Part shown: piece by piece, positions 7,235 to 12,833 of the stretch
Layout of the letters: each line of letters starts with the position of its first letter
Position numbering within the stretch: the first letter of the stretch is position 1
From: an uncultured Lachnospiraceae bacterium
Lineage (GTDB): Bacteria > Bacillota > Clostridia > Lachnospirales > Lachnospiraceae
Direction of reading: 5' to 3'
Assembly: GCA_947651335.1 (NCBI GenBank)
Contig: CANSYV010000010.1
Span: 1 to 12,833 of the forward strand
DNA length: 12,833 bases
Notes under the pieces: model-generated
The model's input: the letters and a program-made list of their open reading frames with translations, nothing else
Database searches by the model: none
Told to the model about the DNA's origin: nothing
Program-made: the position numbers and the translations under genes

Positions 7235-8674
7235 ATGGCAAAAGAGAAGAAGTTTGTGGAGGCAATCACTTCTATGGAAGATGATTTTGCCCAGTGGTAT
7301 ACGGATGTGGTAAAGAAGGCAGGGCTGGTAGGTTATACCAGTGTAAAAGGCTGTATGGTGCTGAAACCGGCAGGGTATGCTATCTGGGAAAATATACAGG
7401 CACAGCTGGACAAAAGGTTTAAGGAAACCGGTGTGGAAAATGTGTCCATGCCCATGTTTATTCCGGAGAGCCTTTTACAGAAAGAAAAAGACCATGTGGA
7501 GGGATTTGCCCCGGAGGTGGCGTGGGTGACTCACGGAGGTCTGGAGCAGCTGCAGGAGCGGCTTTGTGTCCGGCCCACATCCGAGACGCTGTTCTGTGAT
7601 TTTTACGCAAAGGATATCCAGTCCCACAGAGATCTGCCCAGGCTCTACAATCAGTGGTGTTCTGTTGTGCGCTGGGAGAAGACAACCCGTCCCTTCCTGC
7701 GCTCCAGAGAGTTTTTATGGCAGGAGGGGCATACTGCCCATGCCACGGCACAGGAGGCACAGGAGCGGACTATCCAGATGCTCCAGGTTTACGGGGATTT
7801 CTGTGAAGAGGTTCTTGCCATACCGGTGGTCCGGGGACAGAAGACGGATAAAGAGAAGTTTGCAGGCGCGGAAGCTACTTATACCATAGAAGCGCTGATG
7901 CATGATGGAAAGGCTCTCCAGTCCGGCACCAGCCATAACTTTGGCGACGGATTCGCAAGGGCATTCGGCATTCAGTACACCAATCCGGAAAACAAACTGG
8001 ATTATGTGCATCAGACATCCTGGGGAATGTCTACCAGAATCGTGGGTGCCATTATTATGGTACATGGGGACAACAGCGGTCTTGTGCTGCCGCCTAAGAT
8101 TGCGCCGGTCCAGGTGATGGTGATTCCTATTCAGCAGGCCAAGGAAGGGGTGCTGGATAAGGCACAGGAAATCTGCGGGGCTCTGAAACAGGCCGGACTG
8201 CGGGTGAAAGTAGATGATACGGATAAGAGTCCGGGATGGAAATTCTCAGAGCAGGAGATGCGGGGAATTCCTGTCCGCATTGAGTGCGGGCCCAGAGATA
8301 TTGAGGCTGGACAGGCAGTTATCGTCCGCAGGGATAACCGGGAAAAGACAACAGCGCCCATTGACCAGATTGGCGAATATGTGGAAAAGGTGCTGGAGAC
8401 CATGCAGCGTGAGATGCTGGAGCGGGCCAGAAAACACCTGGAAGAACACACGTATGAGGCAGCGGATTATGAGACCTTCCAGAAGATTTTCCAGGAAAAA
8501 TCAGGATTCGTAAAAGCCATGTGGTGCGGAAATCAGGAGTGTGAGGAGAAGATAAAAGAAGACCTTCAGGTTACCTCACGGTGTATTCCCTTTGCCGAAG
8601 AACATACAGCCGACACCTGTGTCTGCTGCGGCAGGCCGGCAAAGAAAATGGTGTATTGGGGGCGGGCATACTAA
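7235..8674 (+). CDS. proS: Prolyl-tRNA synthetase, archaeal/eukaryote-type (short form)
   Basis: Class II synthetase charging tRNA-Pro with proline. The 479-residue product has the length and order of the archaeal-type (type 3) enzyme and lacks the INS editing insertion of classical bacterial ProRS. Visible: RPTSET at 113-118, motif 2 region [18 protein letters not shown] (152-169), motif 3 region [16 protein letters not shown] (264-279), an anticodon-binding domain (about 290-390), and a C-terminal zinc-type domain with C431, C436, C462, C464 and C465 ending in a terminal Tyr (WGRAY), typical of this class. ATG 7235 follows AGAGGAG (7222-7228) by six bases. The in-frame ATG at 7199 would put this site inside the gene and is rejected. 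It lies 42 bases after the t6A gene and one base before the CCA gene, in a translation-related block. Confidence 0.95.
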   Translation: MAKEKKFVEAITSMEDDFAQWYTDVVKKAGLVGYTSVKGCMVLKPAGYAIWENIQAQLDKRFKETGVENVSMPMFIPESLLQKEKDHVEGFAPEVAWVTHGGLEQLQERLCVRPTSETLFCDFYAKDIQSHRDLPRLYNQWCSVVRWEKTTRPFLRSREFLWQEGHTAHATAQEAQERTIQMLQVYGDFCEEVLAIPVVRGQKTDKEKFAGAEATYTIEALMHDGKALQSGTSHNFGDGFARAFGIQYTNPENKLDYVHQTSWGMSTRIVGAIIMVHGDNSGLVLPPKIAPVQVMVIPIQQAKEGVLDKAQEICGALKQAGLRVKVDDTDKSPGWKFSEQEMRGIPVRIECGPRDIEAGQAVIVRRDNREKTTAPIDQIGEYVEKVLETMQREMLERARKHLEEHTYEAADYETFQKIFQEKSGFVKAMWCGNQECEEKIKEDLQVTSRCIPFAEEHTADTCVCCGRPAKKMVYWGRAY

Positions 8675-8675
8675 T

Positions 8676-9890
8676 ATGTATCTGGAACTTCCCCCTAAAG
8701 TCAGCCGGATTCTCACGGTTCTCCAGAGCCATGGGTATGAGGCATTTGCCGTGGGCGGCTGTGTGCGGGATGCTGTTTTAGGCCGGGAGCCGGATGACTG
8801 GGATATTACCACATCTGCCCGGCCGCAGGAGGTTAAGGCTCTGTTTCTTCATACGGTGGACACTGGGCTGGCCCACGGCACGGTTACGGTACTGCTGGGC
8901 AGAGACGGATACGAGGTGACCACATACCGGATTGACGGCGAGTATGAAGACTGCCGCCACCCCAGCGGGGTAGTGTTCTCCTCTAATCTGGAAGAAGACC
9001 TCAGGCGGAGGGACTTTACCATTAATGCCATGGCCTATAACCGGGAGCAGGGACTGGTGGATATCTTCGGAGGCATGGAAGACCTGCAGAGGAAACAGAT
9101 ACGCTGCGTGGGCGAAGCACGGGAACGGTTTCTGGAAGATGCCCTGCGGATTCTGCGGGCAGTGCGGTTTTCCGCCCAGCTTGGTTTCTCGGTGGAAACA
9201 GCCACAAAGGAGGCTTTGCGGGAGCTGGCGGGGAATCTGAAGTTTGTGAGCGCGGAGCGGATTCAGACAGAACTGGTGAAGCTTCTGCTCTCCCCTCACC
9301 CTGATTTTATCATGATGCTGTTTGAGCTGAATATTGACCGGGTTATACTGCCGGAAATCAGGGAGCAGGAGGAGGCGCGGGAATGTCTGGAGGAGATTGC
9401 TCACAGCCTGTGTCTGGTGCCTGCGGACAGATTCCTCCGGCTGGCCCTGTTTTTGCGTCCCCTGGGAGAGCGGCAGGCATATCAAGTGCTGCGGCGTCTG
9501 AAATTTGATAATCATACCACAGGAATCGTGCGCCGGCTCATCCGCTGGTATGGCTGTGAGTTAAAGGCAGAACCGGCGGCAGTGCGCCGGGCGGCGGCAA
9601 AGATTGGCAGCGGATTGTTTCCCATGGTGTTAAAGCTTCAGGACACATACCGGGATGTATCGAAGGTACAGGAAATCTGGAATGAAATAGTCAGGGAGCA
9701 GCACTGCATTTCCCTGAAGACCCTGCAGATTTCCGGCAATGATTTAATCGGTCTGGGAATGAAGCCGGGACAGGCTGTGGGAGACATGCTGGACGCATTG
9801 TTTCAGGATGTGCTGGAGAATCCGGAACATAATACAAAAGAATATTTGATGAAATGTGCTGATGAAATGTTAAGAAAACCGATGCAGTGA
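8676..9890 (+). CDS. cca: tRNA nucleotidyltransferase (CCA-adding type)
   Basis: Class II nucleotidyltransferase adding or repairing the 3' CCA of tRNA. The 404-residue product has GGCVRD at 27-32, the metal-binding DWD at 41-43, RRDFTINAMA at 111-120, ALRILRAVRF at 156-165 and AERIQTELVKLL after about 190. The helical C-terminal body ends with GNDLIGLGMKPGQAVGDML, typical of bacterial CCA enzymes. I see no intact His-Asp (HD) phosphohydrolase motif in the middle region around residues 240-280. ATG 8676 is one base after the proS stop (TAATATG) with no strong ribosome binding site (a G-run at 8658-8662), suggesting coupled translation from proS. The frame stays open upstream to 8592 inside proS, but conserved sequence starts at MYLELPPKV. 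Whether it adds full CCA or only part cannot be told by eye. Confidence 0.92.
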   Translation: MYLELPPKVSRILTVLQSHGYEAFAVGGCVRDAVLGREPDDWDITTSARPQEVKALFLHTVDTGLAHGTVTVLLGRDGYEVTTYRIDGEYEDCRHPSGVVFSSNLEEDLRRRDFTINAMAYNREQGLVDIFGGMEDLQRKQIRCVGEARERFLEDALRILRAVRFSAQLGFSVETATKEALRELAGNLKFVSAERIQTELVKLLLSPHPDFIMMLFELNIDRVILPEIREQEEARECLEEIAHSLCLVPADRFLRLALFLRPLGERQAYQVLRRLKFDNHTTGIVRRLIRWYGCELKAEPAAVRRAAAKIGSGLFPMVLKLQDTYRDVSKVQEIWNEIVREQHCISLKTLQISGNDLIGLGMKPGQAVGDMLDALFQDVLENPEHNTKEYLMKCADEMLRKPMQ

Positions 9891-9919
9891 CATTTTCATT
9901 TTATCCCCCTCATAGAATA
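9890..9919 (+). promoter_or_regulatory. Candidate sporulation (SigE/SigK-like) promoter for the CotS-like gene
   Basis: CATAGAATA (9911-9919) fits the SigK -10 pattern CATANNNTA and differs by one base from SigE CATACANT. ACATTTT (9890-9896) lies 14 bases upstream and matches five of seven positions of the SigE -35 KMATATT. Initiation near 9925 would give an approximately 48-base leader without the 5' arm of the adjacent inverted repeat. Consensus data are from Bacillus; use here is inference. Confidence 0.4.
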
Positions 9920-9969
9920 GAAAGTATGAAATTACGAGACTACGGAACTACAGGAAAGTGAGGGGGATA
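9902..9969 (+). promoter_or_regulatory. Perfect 11-bp inverted repeat burying the RBS of the CotS-like gene
   Basis: TATCCCCCTCA (9902-9912) is the exact reverse complement of TGAGGGGGATA (9959-9969), with 46 bases between. The 3' arm contains GAGGGGG (9960-9966), the best Shine-Dalgarno for the TTG start at 9973. A transcript reading in from cca would contain both arms; one starting near 9925 would not. There is no T-run after the stem, so this is not a standard terminator. Confidence 0.65.
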
Positions 9970-9972
9970 TTA

Positions 9973-10941
9973 TTGTATGACCGGGGTTTAAGTGTGCTGG
10001 AACAGTATGGCCTGGGAGCAAAATCATCTTACCGGGGAAGAGGGGCGCTGCTGTGCCAGACACAGATAGGATTGGTACTTATCAGGGAATTTACAGGGTC
10101 GGATAAAAAACTGAAGAAACAGCAGGAACTGCTGCTTCAGCTGGAAGAAGGCTGCCAGTATCCAGTGGACCAGATCCTGGCCACTGAGGAGGGAAAACTG
10201 GTCAGCACAGATAAAGACGGGATATCTTATGTGGTGCGCAGATGGTATGAGGGACGGGAGTGCGATACCAGGTCAAGGGAAGATATTTTAAATGGAGCTT
10301 TTGTGCTGGGCACCATACATAAATATATGCATATGCAGCCGGAAAAGGATTATTTTCAGGTTTCGCTGGCAGAAGAATATGAAAGGCATAACCGGGAACT
10401 GCGGAAAATCCGGAAATTCATACGGACAAAAAGAAGGCAGAATTCTTTTGAGCAGTATTTCCTGGAAAGTGTTCAGTGGTTTCTGGAGCGGGGGGAAGAG
10501 GCGCTGGACCGCCTTCAGTCCACTGGATATGAGAATCTGCGCCGCCAGGCCCTGGAGAGGGGGGAAGTCTGCCACGGAGAATACAATCAGCACAATATAC
10601 TGATTGGAAAAGGCCAGACAGCAGTGACAAATTTTGATAAATTCCGGTATGATACCCAGGTGGCGGATTTATACTGCTTTATGCGGAAGATTCTGGAGAA
10701 GAATGACTGGGACAAAAAGCTGGCCCATGAAATGATCTCCAGCTATGACCAGGCACGGGGGCTTTCAGCGGCAGGGTATGAAAATCTGAAAATCCGTTTC
10801 CTTTATCCTGAGAAGTACTGGAAGCTGGCGAATCATTATTATAATCACAATAAGGCGTGGATTTCGGAAAAAACCATTGAAAAAATAATTAAGCTGATTA
10901 ATTGTAAAAATGCTTGGCATGACCTGGGAAACGGGTTATAA
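9973..10941 (+). CDS. CotS-like kinase-fold protein (spore coat family), possibly catalytically altered
   Basis: A 322-residue product resembling the CotS/YtaA/YutH group of aminoglycoside-phosphotransferase-fold proteins found in spore coats and spore-associated operons. Visible: N-terminal YGL and RGRGALLC segment (11-28), a hinge-like YVVRRWYEGREC (86-97), a basic mid region (about 138-156), a catalytic-loop equivalent CHGEYNQHNIL (200-210), and NFDKFRYD (220-227) followed by VADLY. The usual HGD is HGE (E203) and the usual metal-binding Asp position reads N220, so phosphotransfer may be lost or changed. I cannot say whether this is normal for its subfamily. Start: TTG 9973 has GAGGGGG six bases upstream; GTG 9958 (327 residues) has no spaced site. 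Likely expressed in sporulation from its own promoter. The 3' end overlaps the promoter of the next gene. Confidence 0.75.
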   Translation: MYDRGLSVLEQYGLGAKSSYRGRGALLCQTQIGLVLIREFTGSDKKLKKQQELLLQLEEGCQYPVDQILATEEGKLVSTDKDGISYVVRRWYEGRECDTRSREDILNGAFVLGTIHKYMHMQPEKDYFQVSLAEEYERHNRELRKIRKFIRTKRRQNSFEQYFLESVQWFLERGEEALDRLQSTGYENLRRQALERGEVCHGEYNQHNILIGKGQTAVTNFDKFRYDTQVADLYCFMRKILEKNDWDKKLAHEMISSYDQARGLSAAGYENLKIRFLYPEKYWKLANHYYNHNKAWISEKTIEKIIKLINCKNAWHDLGNGL

Positions 10942-10942
10942 T
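10914..10942 (+). promoter_or_regulatory. Near-consensus vegetative (SigA) promoter for the phosphohexomutase gene
   Basis: TTGGCA (10914-10919; one mismatch to TTGACA), a 17-base spacer, then perfect TATAAT (10937-10942). The -10 contains the TAA stop of the preceding gene (10939-10941). The predicted start near 10949 gives about 25 leader bases before ATG 10975, containing GGAGG (10964-10968). Confidence 0.8.
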
Positions 10943-10974
10943 GGGGGAAAGAGTGAAAGATACGGAGGTGTAGT

Positions 10975-12681
10975 ATGGACTACAAAACAGTATACAGACA
11001 GTGGCTTGAAGATCCTTATTTTGATGAAGACACAAAAGCGGAGCTGAGAGCAGTTGAGAACGATGAAAAAGAGATTAAGGAGCGGTTTTATAAGGAGCTG
11101 GAATTCGGAACGGCCGGTCTCAGGGGGATTATCGGCGCGGGGACAAACCGGATGAATATCTATGTGGTGCGGAAAACCACCCAGGGACTGGCGAATTATA
11201 TTAAGCTGGTGGGAAAGGAAGACAAAGGCGTGGCCATTGCCTATGATTCCCGGAATATGTCACCGGAATTTGCCAATGAGGCGGCTCTGTGCCTGGCGGC
11301 AAACGGAATCAAGGCTTATATATTTGAGACTCTGCGGCCTACGCCGGAGCTCTCCTTCGCCCTCCGCCATCTGGGCTGTGCGGCGGGAATAAATATTACA
11401 GCCAGCCACAATCCGCCGGAGTATAATGGATATAAAGTGTACTGGGAAGACGGCGCCCAGATTACGCCTCCCCATGACAGCGGGATTATGGATGAAGTCC
11501 AGAAGGTGACAGACTATAATCAGGTGTATACTATGGACAAAGAGGCTGCCATTGCCCAGGGGAAATACCAGGTGATCGGCCAGGAGGTAGACGATGCCTA
11601 TATGGAGGAATTGAAAAAACAGGTACTTCATATGGATGCCATTAAAGCGGAAGGCCGGAATTTGAAAATTGTGTACACTCCTCTTCACGGAACCGGGAAT
11701 CTGCCGGCCCGGCGTATATTGAAAGAACTGGGATTTGAAAATGTATACGTGGTTCCGGAACAGGAACTGCCTGACGGCAATTTCCCAACAGTCAGCTACC
11801 CCAATCCGGAGGCAGACGAAGCCTTCACATTGGGGCTGGAGCTGGCCAGGAAAATGGATGCTGACCTGGTGCTGGCCACTGACCCGGATGCAGACCGTCT
11901 GGGAGTGCGTGTGAAAGACAAAGACGGCGTATACCATACGTTAACCGGTAATATGTCCGGATGCCTGCTGGCAGATTATGAGATTGGACAGAGGAAAGAG
12001 CTGAAAGGACTGCCAGAGGACGGCGTTCTGATAAAAACCATTGTGACCACCAATCTGGCCAATGCCATTGCCCGGGGATATGGCATCCAGCTGATTGAAG
12101 TGCTCACCGGGTTCAAGTTCATAGGCCAGCAGATTCTGGGATTTGAACAGGGGAAAAAGGGCGAGTATCTGTTTGGATTTGAGGAGAGCTATGGCTGTCT
12201 TATAGGTACGTATGCCAGAGACAAAGACGCCATTGTGGCGGTGATGGCCCTGTGCGAGGCCGCGGCTTATTACAAAACCCAGGGGAAGACATTATGGGAT
12301 GCCATGGTTGACCTGTATGAGAAATATGGATATTATAAAGACGATATCCAGTCCATCACGCTCAAGGGAATCGAGGGCCTGGAGAAAATCCAGAACATCA
12401 TGAATCTGCTCCGCAAAGAGGCGCCCAAGGAAATCGGCGGGTATCAGGTGATGGTGGCCAGAGACTACCAGAAAGGCACCGGAGGCCTTCCCAAGTCCAA
12501 TGTGCTGTATTATGAGCTGACAGACGACGCATGGGTATGTGTCCGTCCGTCCGGCACAGAGCCTAAAGTGAAGTTCTACTATGGAATTAAAGGAAGCTCC
12601 CTGGAAGACGCGGAGGAAAAATCATCAAAACTGGGACAGGCAGTGCTGGCCATGGTAGATGAAATGATGGAAAAGATTTAA
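10975..12681 (+). CDS. Phosphoglucomutase / phosphomannomutase (alpha-D-phosphohexomutase, PgcA-like)
   Basis: Interconverts hexose 1- and 6-phosphates through a phosphoserine intermediate, feeding UDP-glucose/surface polysaccharide or glycogen metabolism. Cytosolic. The 568-residue product has all four expected domains: phosphoserine loop TASHNPPEYNGYK with S144, magnesium loop DPDADR at 303-308 (D303, D305, D307), sugar-binding loop FEESYG at 402-407, and phosphate-binding RPSGTEPK at 524-531. The N-terminal EFGTAGLRG (43-51) is typical of the long Firmicute PgcA/PGM2-like group. ATG 10975 has GGAGG six bases upstream. It has its own strong promoter, and no terminator is visible after the stop, so transcription may run into the HU gene. 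Glucose versus mannose preference cannot be decided; neighbouring glycan genes upstream are consistent with supplying sugar precursors. Confidence 0.93.
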   Translation: MDYKTVYRQWLEDPYFDEDTKAELRAVENDEKEIKERFYKELEFGTAGLRGIIGAGTNRMNIYVVRKTTQGLANYIKLVGKEDKGVAIAYDSRNMSPEFANEAALCLAANGIKAYIFETLRPTPELSFALRHLGCAAGINITASHNPPEYNGYKVYWEDGAQITPPHDSGIMDEVQKVTDYNQVYTMDKEAAIAQGKYQVIGQEVDDAYMEELKKQVLHMDAIKAEGRNLKIVYTPLHGTGNLPARRILKELGFENVYVVPEQELPDGNFPTVSYPNPEADEAFTLGLELARKMDADLVLATDPDADRLGVRVKDKDGVYHTLTGNMSGCLLADYEIGQRKELKGLPEDGVLIKTIVTTNLANAIARGYGIQLIEVLTGFKFIGQQILGFEQGKKGEYLFGFEESYGCLIGTYARDKDAIVAVMALCEAAAYYKTQGKTLWDAMVDLYEKYGYYKDDIQSITLKGIEGLEKIQNIMNLLRKEAPKEIGGYQVMVARDYQKGTGGLPKSNVLYYELTDDAWVCVRPSGTEPKVKFYYGIKGSSLEDAEEKSSKLGQAVLAMVDEMMEKI

Positions 12682-12686
12682 ACTCC

Positions 12687-12715
12687 TTGACAAAACAGGT
12701 GAAACAGTATATATA
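12687..12715 (+). promoter_or_regulatory. Near-consensus vegetative promoter for the HU gene
   Basis: Perfect TTGACA (12687-12692), 17-base spacer, then TATATA (12710-12715) within an alternating TA run (12708-12718). The -35 begins five bases after the preceding stop codon. Predicted start is near 12722, giving a leader of about 70 bases. Confidence 0.75.
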
Positions 12716-12730
12716 TATTTGAGAAGGATT

Positions 12731-12757
12731 GGTTCCGGAACCCTGATGCTTATCAGG
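12731..12757 (+). promoter_or_regulatory. Two adjacent small hairpins in the HU leader
   Basis: GGTTCCGGAACC (12731-12742) is a perfect 12-bp palindrome. CCTGAT-GCTT-ATCAGG (12742-12757) is a 6-bp stem with a tetraloop, extendable by AA/TT across a bulged C, which would compete with the palindrome. TTTGCTTT follows. Could be a protein-binding site, a weak attenuator or an mRNA-stability element. Confidence 0.45.
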
Positions 12758-12793
12758 TTTGCTTTACAGGATTGACATTTAGGAGGAAATAAT

Positions 12794-12833
12794 ATGAACA
12801 AAACAGAATTAGTGGCTGCAATGGCAAAAGAAA
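12794..12833 (+). CDS. HU-family DNA-binding protein, 3' truncated by window edge
   Basis: Only thirteen codons are visible, reading MNKTELVAAMAKE, which is the characteristic start of clostridial HU (nucleoid DNA-bending protein, about 90 residues). ATG 12794 has AGGAGG (12781-12786) seven bases upstream. It has its own near-consensus promoter and a structured leader. The identification rests on the N-terminal signature alone. Confidence 0.8.
   Translation, partial: MNKTELVAAMAKE

Noticed and set aside
9926..9961. Eleven-codon ORF (MKLRDYGTTGK) ending in the inverted repeat, overlapping the GTG at 9958 and its RBS region
   Set aside because: No convincing ribosome binding site, and short ORFs of this size occur by chance. 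It would begin almost at the predicted transcript 5' end. Worth noting only if ribosome profiling shows use.
12683..12687. CTCCT complementary to AGGAG of the HU RBS, as a fourth RBS lock
   Set aside because: Only five pairs across about 93 bases, easily by chance, and it overlaps the -35.
12772..12777. Second TTGACA just ahead of the HU ribosome binding site
   Set aside because: A matching -10 would fall inside the HU coding sequence; the upstream TTGACA/TATATA pair is better placed.

Overview
The window looks like a stretch of chromosome from a spore-forming Clostridia species, most likely a Lachnospiraceae relative. This is inferred from gene content (CwlD-type spore-cortex amidase, CotS-like coat/kinase-fold protein, archaeal-type ProRS, DUF2298 protein, HU), from strong purine-rich ribosome binding sites and from roughly balanced base composition. 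All nine complete or 5'-truncated genes plus the partial last gene lie on the + strand and are tightly packed. No gap exceeds about 110 bases. I see no mobile element, rRNA, tRNA or CRISPR array.

Layout. (a) 1-2319: the 3' part of a membrane-anchored SH3/GH18 glycosidase whose true start lies before the window, then a small soluble protein built almost entirely of 11-residue (hendecad) coiled-coil repeats. (b) 2345-3084: a strong hairpin that buries the ribosome binding site of cwlD, then cwlD. (c) 3173-6101: a GT2 glycosyltransferase followed by a large DUF2298 GT-C-like membrane protein, plausibly a lipid-linked sugar donor/transferase pair. (d) 6131-9890: a translation-fidelity block of threonylcarbamoyl-AMP synthase (tRNA t6A), prolyl-tRNA synthetase and tRNA nucleotidyltransferase (CCA end). 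The first gene ends in a perfect 16-bp tandem duplication across its stop codon, and the last two genes are one base apart. (e) 9902-10941: a perfect 11-bp inverted repeat that buries the RBS of a CotS-like kinase-fold gene. (f) 10914-12681: a near-consensus vegetative promoter overlapping the end of that gene, then a phosphoglucomutase/phosphomannomutase. (g) 12687-12833: a second near-consensus promoter, a leader with two small hairpins, and the start of an HU gene.

The most interesting pattern is shared by the two sporulation-type genes, cwlD and the CotS-like gene. In each, the Shine-Dalgarno is paired with an upstream complementary arm, and a sporulation-sigma-like -10 element (CATATATT, CATAGAATA) overlaps that arm. 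Read-through mRNA from upstream vegetative genes would have a closed RBS. A transcript initiated at the local promoter would begin after the arm and have an open RBS. A weaker version occurs ahead of the GT2 gene. This is a hypothesis from sequence alone. The hairpins are directly visible; the promoters and the gating are inferred.
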